From Anaerorudis cellulosivorans (GTDB lineage: Bacteria; Bacteroidota; Bacteroidia; Bacteroidales; Dysgonomonadaceae): DNA of 64,000 nt. The notes under the pieces were generated by a model. The model searched no databases, was not told where the DNA came from, and saw nothing but the letters and a program-made list of their open reading frames with translations. The stretch covers positions 1 to 64,000 of the forward strand of contig NZ_JAPCWE010000007.1 in assembly GCF_025943985.1 (NCBI RefSeq), given 5' to 3'. A program made the translations under genes and the position numbers. This document shows, one piece after another, positions 45,532-55,234 of the stretch (its first letter is position 1; each line of letters opens with the position of its first letter).

Positions 45532-46386
45532 TTAACGATCATTAACCTTAACGACCATGATTCCTGTACATGATTCTTGCGAATTGCAATAATCGGCAAG
45601 CGTTTTTTCGTCGATTACCACCTTCCCTTCCGTACTCGAAGCATGAATGAACGTCAGTTTGTCTCCCTGACGATAAGCAAACACCACATGCGAAACATCA
45701 AGCCCTTCTGTAGAAGTCGTAAAAGCAATAATAGACATGTGGGGAATTTGAGGAACGGCTTTTGCAATTTCCTTTTTGGGGAGATAATAAAACCCGCCAC
45801 GTTTGTTGATCGTATCCTCCATCGTTTTTATTTTCCACCACATGGCGTCATCGGTTTCCAACTGTCGGTAGGCATCGCGATGCGCAGACATAAAGTTGAT
45901 TTTCCTGGTTTCTTTCACACCTCCCAAACACGCACTGATATTTTTCACCAAACCGCGCTTTTCATTTTCGTAAAACCAATCGGTCGTATAATGCAAACGC
46001 GAAGCATAGTCATCGATATTACCGTTCCGGTAACGCATTTTGCGCAATTCATCCATGAACTTGTCAAACGAAAGTTCGCCGGATTTGGCCGTCAACGACA
46101 AAGCAATGACATTTTCCATAAAAGTGACGCAATCCATTTCCCGCAAATTGATGACGAACGTCTCTCCCGGCGTCATTTCCAAGGTATGTGCCACATAAGG
46201 CGTTCCAAGAAAAAATTCAGCCGTTTTCTCCATTACTTTTTCCATCGGCTGATCGCAAAACGGCTCGATATACGATGCATATTTATCGAAAATTGCCTTG
46301 TCGTCCTTTGTATAAAGGGTTCCCTGTTGGGCAAAAGACAATACCGTCACAAAAAAAGACGCAAAAGTTAAAACAATCGGTTTCAT
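45532..46386 (-). CDS. DUF1460 NlpC/P60-like amidase
   Basis: 284 residues with a signal peptide (LTFASFFVTVLSFAQQ). DUF1460 proteins have an NlpC/P60 cysteine-peptidase fold and a related enzyme cleaves peptidoglycan-type L-Ala amide bonds. The catalytic cysteine is in REMDCVTFMEN (about residue 86), the family LGTPYVAHTLE block is present, and the histidine is in GLDVSHVVFAYRQ. Convergent with the CapA-like gene (14 bp between stops). Confidence 0.88.
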   Translation of the reverse strand: MKPIVLTFASFFVTVLSFAQQGTLYTKDDKAIFDKYASYIEPFCDQPMEKVMEKTAEFFLGTPYVAHTLEMTPGETFVINLREMDCVTFMENVIALSLTAKSGELSFDKFMDELRKMRYRNGNIDDYASRLHYTTDWFYENEKRGLVKNISACLGGVKETRKINFMSAHRDAYRQLETDDAMWWKIKTMEDTINKRGGFYYLPKKEIAKAVPQIPHMSIIAFTTSTEGLDVSHVVFAYRQGDKLTFIHASSTEGKVVIDEKTLADYCNSQESCTGIMVVKVNDR

Positions 46387-46461
46387 TTTTTTATTGATTT
46401 TCAGGTGTTATAAAGTCAATTATCCGTTTATCCGTCATAAAAATCAATGCTCCGTTCCTGA

Positions 46462-48129
46462 TCAACTCAATCCTTCGATTTGTCCGTTCACAATATCGAT
46501 ACGTTTGGCCTGAGGATCGGCAGGCAACCCCGGCATGCGTACCATTTCGCCGGCAAGTGCCACAATAAATTCCGCACCTTGATTGATAATAATATCATTG
46601 ATTTTAAACCGGAAATTTTTGGCCACGCCATACGCTTTGGGATCGGCAGAGAAAGAAAATTGCGTTTTGGCAATACATACCGGCATTTTTTCAAGGTCAG
46701 TTCCTTCGATTTTTTTCAGTATTTTCATTGCTTTTTCTCCGAAAACCACATCGCGCGCACCATAAATGTTCACCGCAATTTTTTCGATTTTCTTATCGAT
46801 GGTATCCTCATCATCGTAGGTAAATTTCAATTCGTGTGAAGGTTCGTTTTCAATAGCATCTACCACCATTTCGGCCAATTCCACCGCACCTTCTCCCCCT
46901 TTGTAAAAAGCTTCGTTAACAGCAAAGCGCACCCCCTTTCTGTTGCAATATTGCCGCACAAGATCGATTTCTTCTTCGCGATCGAAATCGTACTTGTTGA
47001 AAGCCACCACCACGGTCTGCCCGAACATTGCCAAATTATCCAGATGTTTCTCCAAATTTTGCAACCCGCTAATCAGTCCCTCCCGATCGGGTTCCTTAAT
47101 TCTTGTTTCGGGAATCCCGCCGTGCATTTTCAATCCCTGAGAAGTAACCACGATAACAGTCAGTTTGGCTCGAATACCACTTTTACGGCATTTGATATTG
47201 AAAAATTTCTCGGCACCTAAATCCGCACCGAAACCAGCCTCCGTTACAACATAATCGCCATAGGTCATGGCCATTTTTGTTGCCAATACCGAATTGCAGC
47301 CGTGAGCGATATTGGCAAAAGGACCGCCGTGCACAAAAGCCGCCGTATTTTCGGTAGTCTGCACCAGATTGGGATGAATGGCATCTTTCATCAATACGGT
47401 TATCGCTCCGGCAACGCCCAAATCTTTCACGGTAAACGGATTACCGTCCATCGTGTAACCCAACAAAATATTTTCGATGCGACGGCGCAAGTCGCTCTCG
47501 TTCTCGGCCAGACAAAGAATAGCCATCAACTCCGATGCAGCCGTGATGTCGAATCCCGATTCCTGCGGAATGCCGTTGGCAGAACCGTTCAATCCGGTCA
47601 CGATATGGCGCAGACTCCTGTCATTGACATCCAGCACTCGCTTCCACAACACTTCTTTGAGTTGCTTACCCGAACCCTGTACACGGTAAATGTAATTATC
47701 CAGCAACGCCGAAATCGTATTGTGAGCCGTAGTTACGGCATGAAAATCGCCCGTGAAATGCAGGTTGATATTTTCCATCGGAAGCACTTGTGCACGACCC
47801 CCTCCCGCTGCACCTCCTTTCATGCCGAACACGGGACCGAGCGAGGGTTCCCGTAAGGCAACAATGGCTTTTTTGCCGATTTTGTTCAACCCTAACGATA
47901 AACCGATAGAGGTAGTGGTTTTACCTACTCCCGCCTTTGTGGGCGTGATGGCGGTTACCAGGATCAGATTGCTTTTATTCACCTGCTCACTATCGATAAG
48001 CTGAAGCGGTATTTTAGCCATAAAAGGACCGTAATTGTGAACCTCATCTCGTGGAATCCCGATGCTTTCGGCTACATCTTTTACCTTTTTCAGTGGTGTT
48101 TCGCGTGCAATTTCAATATCCGATTTCAT
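46462..48129 (-). CDS. fhs: formate-tetrahydrofolate ligase
   Basis: 555 residues, normal length. ATP-dependent synthesis of 10-formyl-tetrahydrofolate in one-carbon metabolism. P-loop [16 protein letters not shown] (about 68-83), [20 protein letters not shown] (about 97-116), [13 protein letters not shown], and [17 protein letters not shown] are all characteristic. Monocistronic between uvrB and the DUF1460 gene. Confidence 0.97.
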   Translation of the reverse strand: MKSDIEIARETPLKKVKDVAESIGIPRDEVHNYGPFMAKIPLQLIDSEQVNKSNLILVTAITPTKAGVGKTTTSIGLSLGLNKIGKKAIVALREPSLGPVFGMKGGAAGGGRAQVLPMENINLHFTGDFHAVTTAHNTISALLDNYIYRVQGSGKQLKEVLWKRVLDVNDRSLRHIVTGLNGSANGIPQESGFDITAASELMAILCLAENESDLRRRIENILLGYTMDGNPFTVKDLGVAGAITVLMKDAIHPNLVQTTENTAAFVHGGPFANIAHGCNSVLATKMAMTYGDYVVTEAGFGADLGAEKFFNIKCRKSGIRAKLTVIVVTSQGLKMHGGIPETRIKEPDREGLISGLQNLEKHLDNLAMFGQTVVVAFNKYDFDREEEIDLVRQYCNRKGVRFAVNEAFYKGGEGAVELAEMVVDAIENEPSHELKFTYDDEDTIDKKIEKIAVNIYGARDVVFGEKAMKILKKIEGTDLEKMPVCIAKTQFSFSADPKAYGVAKNFRFKINDIIINQGAEFIVALAGEMVRMPGLPADPQAKRIDIVNGQIEGLS

Positions 48130-48298
48130 ATTTCGTTTATTTATCCATAGGGTTGGTCAGCAAAATTACCGACAGGTACGTTGCGTACCTCACTTCTATT
48201 TTATGTTTTCTGTCTTCTCCAAAGGTTGCTGTTGCTGTTGCTTCTTCCTCTTCCGAACGGGTGAGAAAGCGACAAAATCGATGCCGTTGCTCTTCAGA

Positions 48299-50323
48299 TT
48301 ACAGAGAAGACTTCTCCTTCAATTTCGACTCCAATGCGATCAATTGATCCCGCAATTGCGCGGCTTCCAAAAATTCCAATCGTTTAGCTGCCGCCATCAT
48401 GGCTTTGCGTGTCTTTTCGATGCGTTTTTCCAAATCCTCTCCCCCCTCATATTGAGCAGCCGGCTCAGCAGCAATCGCATAGTAATCCGGCTCAACATAA
48501 GCTTGAGCTTCGATTGTCGGCGCCATATGTTTGGCAAACGCCGACGATTTGGCTTTTTTGATTTGCTGCGGAGTGATACCGTGCTCTTCGTTATATTTCA
48601 ACTGCTTTTCCCTTCGGCGATTGGTTTCGTCAATGGTAGTCTGCATACTCTCGGTAATCTTGTCGGCATAAAAAATAACCTTCCCGTTTACATTGCGTGC
48701 CGCACGCCCTGCCGTTTGCGTGAGGGAACGATGCGAACGCAAAAACCCCTCTTTATCGGCATCGAGAACAGCCACCAACGATACTTCCGGCAAATCCAAT
48801 CCCTCACGAAGCAAATTCACCCCCACCAAAACATCGAAAACCCCGCTCCGCAAATCGTCCATAATTTTCACGCGCTCAAGCGTTTCCACATCCGAATGAA
48901 TATAACTGCACCGAATACCGTGCTCCGAAAGATAATCGGTCAATTCCTCCGCCATGCGTTTGGTCAGCGTGGTCACCAGTACCCGCTCATCCTTTTCCAC
49001 CCGCTGCTGAATCTCCTCCATGAGATCATCGATCTGGTTAAGACTGGGACGCACTTCGATCGGCGGATCGAGCAAGCCGGTAGGACGAATCAACTGATCC
49101 ACGATAACTCCCTCCGATTTTTCCAGCTCATAGTCGGCCGGCGTAGCGCTCACAAAAATAATCTGCGGCGTAAGCGATTCGAATTCTTCAAACGTAAGCG
49201 GACGATTATCGATGGCGGCAGGCAACCGGAAACCGTATTCCACCAGGTTGAGCTTGCGCGAATGATCACCACCGTACATGGCACGAATCTGCGGAATGGT
49301 AACGTGACTTTCATCGATCACAGTAAGGTAATCCTTCGGAAAAAAATCCAACAGACAGAAAGGCCGCGTACCCGGAAGTCGCCCGTCGAAATAACGGGAA
49401 TAATTTTCGATACCCGAACAGTAGCCGATCTCCTTAATCATTTCGATATCGTAGGTCACCCGCTCGTATAAACGTTTTGCTTCCAAGGGCTTACCAATGG
49501 AACGAAAGAACTCGACCTGCTTGCCGAGATCAATCTGTATTTCCTCTACAGCCCTGAAAATGCGTTCGCGTGTGGTTACAAACAGATTGGCAGGGAAAAT
49601 CCGATACGCATCCAATCGTTCAATCGTCATTCCCGTGACCGGATCGACCGATTCGATACTTTCGATCTCGTCTCCCCAGAAAATCACGCGAATAAGGATA
49701 TCGTCGTAGGCCAGAAAAACATCCACGGTATCGCCTTTCACCCGGAAATTACCCCGGCTGAATTCGGCTGTTTCGTTACGCGAGTACAAGATTTCCACCA
49801 GTTTGCGCAGAAACACATCGCGCACCAGTTTCTGTCCGACCTTAATATCGATGGTGGTTTTATTGAAATCCTCGGGATTACCGATGCCGTACAGGCACGA
49901 AACCGACGAAACCACAATCACATCCTTCCGGCCCGACAACAATGCCGACGTGGCCGACAGGCGCAGTTTTTCGATCTCGTCGTTGATGGAAAGATCCTTG
50001 GCTATATACGTATCGGTAGAAGGAATATAAGCTTCAGGCTGATAATAATCGTAATAGGAAACGTAATATTCGACCGCATTCTCGGGAAAAAAACTCTTAA
50101 ACTCGCTATACAATTGCGCCGCCAGCGTTTTGTTGTGACTGATCACCAACGTCGGTTTATTCACCTGCGCAATCACGTTGGCTATGGTAAACGTTTTCCC
50201 CGAACCGGTAACCCCCAACAAGGTCTGATAAGGCACATTGTCGCGAATTCCCTCTACCAGTGCCTTTATGGCTTCAGGTTGATCCCCTGTAGGTTTATAT
50301 TGTGAAGTTAACTTAAAATCCAT
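48299..50323 (-). CDS. uvrB: excinuclease ABC subunit UvrB
   Basis: 674 residues. DNA damage recognition in nucleotide excision repair. Walker [15 protein letters not shown] (about 39-52), the [12 protein letters not shown] beta-hairpin region (about 92-103), DEXH-type [12 protein letters not shown], helicase motif [17 protein letters not shown] and the C-terminal UVR domain ([30 protein letters not shown] region, UvrC-binding). Complete. The 170-bp gap to fhs holds no feature I recognise. Confidence 0.98.
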   Translation of the reverse strand: MDFKLTSQYKPTGDQPEAIKALVEGIRDNVPYQTLLGVTGSGKTFTIANVIAQVNKPTLVISHNKTLAAQLYSEFKSFFPENAVEYYVSYYDYYQPEAYIPSTDTYIAKDLSINDEIEKLRLSATSALLSGRKDVIVVSSVSCLYGIGNPEDFNKTTIDIKVGQKLVRDVFLRKLVEILYSRNETAEFSRGNFRVKGDTVDVFLAYDDILIRVIFWGDEIESIESVDPVTGMTIERLDAYRIFPANLFVTTRERIFRAVEEIQIDLGKQVEFFRSIGKPLEAKRLYERVTYDIEMIKEIGYCSGIENYSRYFDGRLPGTRPFCLLDFFPKDYLTVIDESHVTIPQIRAMYGGDHSRKLNLVEYGFRLPAAIDNRPLTFEEFESLTPQIIFVSATPADYELEKSEGVIVDQLIRPTGLLDPPIEVRPSLNQIDDLMEEIQQRVEKDERVLVTTLTKRMAEELTDYLSEHGIRCSYIHSDVETLERVKIMDDLRSGVFDVLVGVNLLREGLDLPEVSLVAVLDADKEGFLRSHRSLTQTAGRAARNVNGKVIFYADKITESMQTTIDETNRRREKQLKYNEEHGITPQQIKKAKSSAFAKHMAPTIEAQAYVEPDYYAIAAEPAAQYEGGEDLEKRIEKTRKAMMAAAKRLEFLEAAQLRDQLIALESKLKEKSSL

Positions 50324-50428
50324 ACCCTTACAACAAATTCATCACGATAATAGTTCATGTTCTTCTCTTTCGACCGGTTTGAGCCTCTTGCCGTCAACGC
50401 AAATTCATCGCGTCCGTCGTTCAGCTTT

Positions 50429-51544
50429 TCACCTTTCCGCCCCATAAGGTTTCGTTTCGTATATGCTGACGACACGCCCCTCGCCGTCCATTTCGATATG
50501 TCCGATATATCCCGAAACCGTTCGGGTTGCCCCCTCTTCACCGCCATATTGCTTTACCAACGGTACATTTACCCGAACCCTGTCGTCCGGTGTTTTCTCA
50601 TATTGCAGCGCCTCGAGATTGGGAATAAATCGTACTGCGGAATCCGGATTTTTGGCTTTCGCCAATTGCAACCCCTTCAAGATATTGTCGCGAGAGTCTG
50701 TCCCTTTGTTGAAAAACCGATACACCTTGGGAGCCAAATATTCGGCCAACTTGTTGTAATCCTTATCCGATAATGCCCCATAAAAGCCTTCGATTACGCC
50801 CTTTATTTTATCCGACTCCTCGGTCAATACCGGATACGACTGGAACAGCATTTCGAATCGCTTCTGCGCTTCATGATAATAATTTCCCGGCAATTCGCCA
50901 CTCTCCACCGCCACCATGTACTCTGAATAACGCTGCGCCGTATTGGCCGTATAAGCATCAATCCACATTAACGAGTCTAAACGGTTGCTGACCAACGGCC
51001 GATAAGGACTGTCGGGGTATTGCCGAAGAAACTCGCGACAATCGGCAATGTCCTCCGAAGTTTTCACCTTTTCCCAAGCCGAGGCTTCACGGTCTTTCAG
51101 CGCCTTCATTTCCGCCTCGGCATTGGCAACATATTTCCCGTTGGGATAGGCATTCATATACGCCAGATAGGCATTGACGGTATGCGCACTTGCCGCTTCC
51201 TCCCACATCAGCTGTTCCCGGGTTTGCCGTTCAGCATATTGCTTATAAACAAAAGAAAAAGCAACCGAAACACCTATCGCGAAAACACATCCCAAAACAA
51301 TCCCCTTTCTTTTTCCGCGCTTGGGATGGCGCGAGAGAGAGTCGGCCTGAGTATTCGAAAAAGAAAGCGCTTCATCAACCTCGACAACCTCCTTTCCGGC
51401 AGCGGGTTGCGAGGCATTTTCCGCGAAATTCAGTTGCCCCGGCATTTCCACTTCATATTCGTTCCGGATCTTTTTTTCGCATTCATCGCAAAACAACGCC
51501 TCTTCCGATTTATTTTTGCCGCACAACGGACACAAACTCGACAT
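50429..51544 (-). CDS. zinc-ribbon membrane protein of unknown function
   Basis: 371 residues. An N-terminal zinc ribbon with two Cys pairs (CPLCGKN at 5-11, CDECEKK at 19-25), a low-complexity linker, a membrane helix after RGKRKG (GIVLGCVFAIGVSVAFSF, about 80-97), then an extracytoplasmic helical region with repeat-like motifs (YLAYMNAYPNGKYVANAEAEM, CREFLRQYPDSPYRPLV) and an NTF2-like C-terminal part (IKGVIEGFYGALSDKDYNKLAEYL). No family name is certain. Similar architectures are frequent in Bacteroidales. Confidence 0.75.
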   Translation of the reverse strand: MSSLCPLCGKNKSEEALFCDECEKKIRNEYEVEMPGQLNFAENASQPAAGKEVVEVDEALSFSNTQADSLSRHPKRGKRKGIVLGCVFAIGVSVAFSFVYKQYAERQTREQLMWEEAASAHTVNAYLAYMNAYPNGKYVANAEAEMKALKDREASAWEKVKTSEDIADCREFLRQYPDSPYRPLVSNRLDSLMWIDAYTANTAQRYSEYMVAVESGELPGNYYHEAQKRFEMLFQSYPVLTEESDKIKGVIEGFYGALSDKDYNKLAEYLAPKVYRFFNKGTDSRDNILKGLQLAKAKNPDSAVRFIPNLEALQYEKTPDDRVRVNVPLVKQYGGEEGATRTVSGYIGHIEMDGEGRVVSIYETKPYGAER

Positions 51545-51682
51545 AATCTCCCCTTTTTATATAAACTGCATCGCTATATACAAAGATAAAAAAAGTAACG
51601 CACAACAAGATAAATTCCCCATCGTTTTTGCGATAAAAAGCAAAATTCGTACTTTTGAACCTCGGATAAAACAAGACGCAAC

Positions 51683-52192
51683 ATGATTGAGATTATTCCT
51701 GCCACGACCGACAATATTCCCGATATTCAAAAAATTTCGGCAGTCGCATGGCCACACACGTTCAAAGACATCCTTTCCGAAAAGCAAATCGCCTATATGA
51801 TGCATTGGATGTACAGCGACGAAAGTTTGCGGGAACAAATGGAGAAACAACATCACCGGTATGTGTTGGCAAAAGAAGGCGAAGAATTTGCGGCTTACCT
51901 TTCGTATGAACCTAATTGCGAAAACACGGGAAAAACGAAGATTCATAAGATTTATATTCTCCCCTCACATCAGCGAAAAGGAATCGGAAAACGGCTGTTC
52001 GACTTTGTTTTGTCGCAAGCCCGCGAAAACGGAGAAAAAGCTGTTTACCTGAATGTCAACAAGAACAACCGGAATGCCATCGCCTTCTACCAACGGATGG
52101 GATTTTATCGCGCCGGAGAAGAAGTAAACGACATTGGCAACGGTTTCGTCATGGATGATTATGTTTACGAAAAACCGCTCGATCATGAATAG
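51683..52192 (+). CDS. GNAT family N-acetyltransferase
   Basis: 169 residues. Acetyl-CoA-binding motif A is IYILPSHQRKGIGKRLFDF (about 92-110; Q-x-x-G-I-G), followed by LNVNKNNRNAIAFYQRMGF (motif B, about 125-143). Similar to RimI/YkkB-type acetyltransferases; substrate unknown. Forms a plus-strand pair with dgkA 69 bp downstream. Confidence 0.9.
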   Translation: MIEIIPATTDNIPDIQKISAVAWPHTFKDILSEKQIAYMMHWMYSDESLREQMEKQHHRYVLAKEGEEFAAYLSYEPNCENTGKTKIHKIYILPSHQRKGIGKRLFDFVLSQARENGEKAVYLNVNKNNRNAIAFYQRMGFYRAGEEVNDIGNGFVMDDYVYEKPLDHE

Positions 52193-52261
52193 GCGTATCG
52201 ACAGAAAAGGGCGTCTCGCAACACGAACAGGCATCGTTCACTATAACTAACCGTATCAAAC

Positions 52262-52633
52262 ATGAACAGGTATTTTCACGGCCGAATCCAATCTTTTCGC
52301 TTCGCTTTCAGGGGATTGCGCACGCTGTTTAGAGAAACGCCAAATGCACGCATTGAGTTGGTCATGGCCCTGTTGGCCGTTGCATTGGGTTTTTTGTTGC
52401 ATATTTCCGCGACGGAATGGTTGGCCATTTGCATCGTAATCGGGATGGTGCCGGCGTGTGAAGCCTTGAACACCGCCATCGAAAGGCTGTCGGATTATGT
52501 ATCTCAACATCAAAAACATCCGATAATCAGGAAAGTGAAAGACGTGGCAGCCGCAGGAGTTTTAATAGCCGCCATAGCCGCGCTGGCAGTCGGAATATTG
52601 ATTTTCCTCCCCAAACTCGTCGCCCTACTGTAA
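52262..52633 (+). CDS. dgkA: diacylglycerol/undecaprenol kinase family membrane protein
   Basis: 123 residues with three membrane helices. N-terminal SFRFAFRGL and the conserved active-site block CEALNTAIERLSDYVSQ (about 66-82) with the E-x-x-N-T-A-I-E motif, then HPIIRKVKDVAAAGVLIAAI. Gram-negative DgkA phosphorylates diacylglycerol; the soluble-loop motif resembles the Gram-positive undecaprenol kinases as well, so the lipid substrate is not certain. Confidence 0.9.
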   Translation: MNRYFHGRIQSFRFAFRGLRTLFRETPNARIELVMALLAVALGFLLHISATEWLAICIVIGMVPACEALNTAIERLSDYVSQHQKHPIIRKVKDVAAAGVLIAAIAALAVGILIFLPKLVALL

Positions 52634-52989
52634 CCGCCGCTCGTCATCCTTGCTGAAACGGTGCCGGACTCCCATATCTGCCTTCGTTTTCGTTCATATA
52701 TTCTTCCCCTGTCCTTGCTTAAACGAATCCGAACATCCGAATTTGACCGGGACATATGAGGTAAAAACCCTTAAAATAACGCCCTTACACCTGCAGCATA
52801 CTCATTCCATACGCTCGATGCACAAGATTTTTTATTCGAATTAAAGATACTTATAACAGCAGCAAGTTTACTTCATGCGTTTTCCGCGTACCCGATTCGT
52901 GTATCTTTTCGAACGTAAAACAGCAGCCTGTCCGCTTCAGGCATTTTCTGCATCTTTTCGCACGTAAAAACCGGAGAATATTCGCACTT

Positions 52990-53196
52990 TGTTCGCTTCT
53001 TCTTCGCTTCTTCTTCGCTATTTGTTCGCTCCAAGGCAGGGACAACAGCTCCGGATTCCGCAGCTTGATGATACGTGAAACCCGCATCCTCACTACATAA
53101 ACCGCACGATTGTCATGCGGACTCGGCGCAACCCTGATGCAAGCATGGAGCGAGGATGGTACGGAGAAGGTACGGAGAAGGTGCGGAGAAGGTGGG
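52990..53196. repeat. dispersed intergenic element, copy B
   Basis: Left arm of TTCGCTTCTTC-type repeats (period ~11-12), then CCAAGGCAGGGACAAC and CCGGATTCCGCAG, a hairpin (CCGCA..TGCGG), AGCATGGAGCGAGGATGG, and a right arm of three ~11-bp units (GGTACGGAGAA). Same order of blocks as 14813-14981. It fills most of the 660-bp gap between dgkA and the tRNA; a second direct repeat (TCTTTTCG-ACGTAAAA, near 52906 and 52952) lies just before it. No gene is supported there. Confidence 0.7.
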
Positions 53197-53249
53197 GTTT
53201 GTTTTGCACTTGCCGGTTGACTCTACCGAAAAATCATTCCGTAAAAATA

Positions 53250-53281
53250 TTTGTTTTAAAATACGAAATTTTTTACCTTTG
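53250..53281 (+). promoter_or_regulatory. promoter of tRNA-Gln
   Basis: TTTG at 53250-53253, 20 nt, TACCTTTG at 53274-53281; the tRNA begins 14 bp later. Textbook Bacteroidetes spacing. Confidence 0.65.
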
Positions 53282-53294
53282 CACTTCGAAAAAT

Positions 53295-53365
53295 TGTCCT
53301 ATGGTGTAATGGTAGCACAACAGATTCTGGATCTGTTTGTCTTGGTTCGAATCCAGGTAGGACAG
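53295..53365 (+). tRNA. tRNA-Gln (CTG anticodon)
   Basis: Complete cloverleaf of 71 nt: acceptor TGTCCTA / TAGGACA, D stem GTGT/GCAC with loop AATGGTA, anticodon stem ACAGA/TCTGT with loop TTCTGGA (anticodon CTG, reading CAG), four-base variable loop, T arm CTTGG-TTCGAAT-CCAGG, discriminator G. CCA is not encoded. The sequence after it is AT-rich and defence-related, so the gene marks the left border of an island. Confidence 0.97.
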
Positions 53366-53376
53366 CAACCCTTACA

Positions 53377-53411
53377 AATAACTGCTTAATATTTAGGCAG
53401 TTATTTTTTTA
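53377..53411 (+). terminator. rho-independent terminator of tRNA-Gln
   Basis: AATAACTGC (53377-53385) pairs perfectly with GCAGTTATT (53397-53405); seven T follow from the end of the stem. Confidence 0.9.
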
Positions 53412-53458
53412 TAAAAGACAATTAAGTTATTGTGGCCTTGATTTTTATTTTCGCTCGC

Positions 53459-53489
53459 TTGGAAATACTTTAATTTTCGTGTACTTTTG
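53459..53489 (+). promoter_or_regulatory. promoter of the DUF488 gene
   Basis: TTG (53459-53461), 20 nt, TACTTTTG (53482-53489). The ATG at 53494 would lie at or next to the transcription start, so the message may be leaderless. Confidence 0.5.
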
Positions 53490-53493
53490 TTGT

Positions 53494-54378
53494 ATGTATT
53501 ACAGACGTAAAGTTATATTGGCTTTATTACAGCTTTTTGATGGAGAGTTAAATAAAATCAGTCTTCAGAAATTGCTTTTCCTGTTCTCGCATCGGCAAGT
53601 GAAAGCAGAATATGATTTTGTTCCCTATAAGTATGGATGTTATTCTTTTTCGGCAAACGCCGATTTGTCGGTAATGGTAAAAGGAGGAATATTATCGGAA
53701 ACCCCTACTTCCTTTGTAATAAATGAACGTGCTGATTATGTGCAAGCATTGAAGAAAGATGACCGGAAACTGATGCAGGAAATAAAACAACAGTTTGGGA
53801 AAATGAACGTAAATGCGCTGATGAGGTATACTTACCTTCATTTTCCTTATTGGGCGATAAACAGTAAAAAAGCAAAGGAAATATTATCGGCGGAAGAGAT
53901 CCAAAAAGTTAACGAGAGTGAACCCAGTAGTAAAAAAATTGCCCTTTTTACCATTGGTTATCAAGGGATTTCTTTGGAAAAATATTTGAATCGTTTGATC
54001 AAAAACAACATTAAGGTATTAGTGGATGTGCGATACAATCCCGTAAGTATGAAGTATGGTTTTAGCAAAAGTCAGTTACACTATTATTGCGAAAATCTGG
54101 ATATCCGATATGTTCATTTTCCCGAAGTAGGTATTGCGTCGGCGCAACGCAGAACGTTAAATACCCAGGAAGATTATGACAAGTTGTTTGCTTCCTACAA
54201 GCAGAACAATTTAACCAAAACCGTAACCACACAAATGCAAATATTCAACTTGCTAAAACAGTACAAACGCATTGCATTGACCTGTTTTGAAGCCAATATT
54301 TGGCAATGTCACCGTAAATATTTGGCAGAAGCCATTGAAAAATTACCCGGTTTTGAATACGAAATCAAACATTTGTAA
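53494..54378 (+). CDS. DUF488 protein with an N-terminal DUF4065/SocA-like domain
   Basis: 294 residues from ATG 53494 (MYYRRKVILALLQLF); a GTG 15 bp upstream is within the promoter. Residues about 1-130 (ISLQKLLFLFS.., DFVPYKYGCYS) resemble the Panacea/DUF4065 domain found in toxin-antitoxin and phage-related proteins. Residues about 150-294 are DUF488: LFTIGYQGISLEKYL, VLVDVRYNPVSMKYGFS and the late ALTCFEANIWQCHRKYLAEAI with conserved Cys/His. Activity unknown. Its usual partner gene, directly downstream, is broken. First gene of the tRNA-linked island; lower GC than dgkA. Confidence 0.8.
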   Translation: MYYRRKVILALLQLFDGELNKISLQKLLFLFSHRQVKAEYDFVPYKYGCYSFSANADLSVMVKGGILSETPTSFVINERADYVQALKKDDRKLMQEIKQQFGKMNVNALMRYTYLHFPYWAINSKKAKEILSAEEIQKVNESEPSSKKIALFTIGYQGISLEKYLNRLIKNNIKVLVDVRYNPVSMKYGFSKSQLHYYCENLDIRYVHFPEVGIASAQRRTLNTQEDYDKLFASYKQNNLTKTVTTQMQIFNLLKQYKRIALTCFEANIWQCHRKYLAEAIEKLPGFEYEIKHL

Positions 54379-54380
54379 AG

Positions 54381-54699
54381 ATGGCCCTGACAAAAGTTTT
54401 AGTTACCGTGAAAACATACCCTACCCTTTCCTGCAAATATGAAGAATTGGTTTGTACTGCCGGATTTCGCGAAGACGGCTCTTGGGTTAGAATTTATCCG
54501 ATTCAGTTTCGCAAAAAATCATACGACCAACAATACAAAAAATACGATTGGATAGAAATTGATCTTAGATTTTGCAAAGAAAAAAGATTTGTATTTTTAT
54601 TTAGGAACGTCTCAGATCTATCATTTCAATTCATATAATCCATTTATGATTATTGGAACATTTCACCCTCCCTTCGATAGTCAACTATCTTTTTTCTGA
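54381..54699 (+). pseudogene. DUF488-partner protein, broken by internal deletion and frameshift
   Basis: The start MALTKVLVTVKTYPTLS, CTAGFREDGSWVRIYPI and YDWIEIDL are the conserved N-terminal part of the ~220-residue protein often encoded next to DUF488. After that the frame runs to a stop at 54638, but another frame continues KKDLYFYLGTSQ, YHFNSYNPFMIIGTFHPP and ends with TGA at 54697-54699. These are, as I recall them, the family's C-terminal blocks. About half the middle is missing. Starts 2 bp after the DUF488 stop. Confidence 0.65.
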
Positions 54700-54739
54700 T
54701 TCTGATTTAAGGATATCCCAATCGGCTTGTAACTCTTCG

Positions 54740-54964
54740 GTTGAGGGTAAATTACAGGAAAATGCAACTTGTAAGGATTTCTTACAAGTTCAAACCGAAG
54801 GCTCCCGTAAAGTCGAAAAACTATTATCCAATGCAGGAAGCGTCAGTCATCGGCAAGTTATAGACAAAGCTAAAGACGAATTTCGCAAATACCGGCTCAA
54901 AACGTTGTCTCCGGTAGAAAAAGCCAATTTTGAAAGTATCAAAGCTGTTCTGAAAAAAAATTGA
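54740..54964 (+). pseudogene. fragment of a RhuM family protein
   Basis: The frame reads VEGKLQENATCKDFLQVQ.. TEGSR, which matches the N-terminal part of RhuM (virulence RhuM/COG3943) proteins. It then jumps to KVEKLLSNAGSVSHRQVIDK and YRLKTLSPVEKANFESIK, which are the C-terminal blocks (G-x-x-S-H..A..E-x-x-x-Y..). The ~200-residue middle is absent. RhuM genes typically sit inside type I restriction loci, and an HsdS relic follows at once. Confidence 0.65.
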
Positions 54965-54981
54965 GAAGGGAGAAAAAGAAA

Positions 54982-55044
54982 ATGAGTAAAATCGATGAAC
55001 TGATCGCGCAATATTAACCCAATGGCGTGGAATACATGCCCTGA
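54982..55044 (+). pseudogene. N-terminal relic of a type I restriction specificity subunit (HsdS)
   Basis: ATG 54982 gives MSKIDELIAQY, then TAA in place of the usual Cys codon, then PNGVEYMP and TGA. M-S-K-I-D-E-L-I-x-x-Y-C-P-N-G-V-E-Y is the common start of HsdS proteins. Everything after is lost. It lies 17 bp after the RhuM fragment, the normal gene order of such loci. Confidence 0.6.
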
Positions 55045-55129
55045 TACCCGTATGAAAGCATTTGGAACACCCGAAAATAAATAAAAACAATAAAATTGAA
55101 GTCAACAACTATTTAAGTGGACTCAAAAA

Positions 55130-55160
55130 TTGGAAATCAAAATATAATTATATATTTTTG
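55130..55160 (+). promoter_or_regulatory. promoter of the SusD-like chimeric lipoprotein gene
   Basis: TTG (55130-55132), 20 nt, TATTTTTG (55153-55160); ATG 75 bp downstream. Confidence 0.55.
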
Positions 55161-55234
55161 TGAATCATGTAATTTTTTTCAATTGGTGTAAAAACATACA
55201 AATAAAATATAATTCTTTTTACTCTGCAAAAGAC

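Noticed and set aside
48062-49471. 469-codon plus-strand frame opposite fhs and uvrB
   Set aside because: Antisense to two conserved genes, crosses their boundary, and has no recognisable motif.
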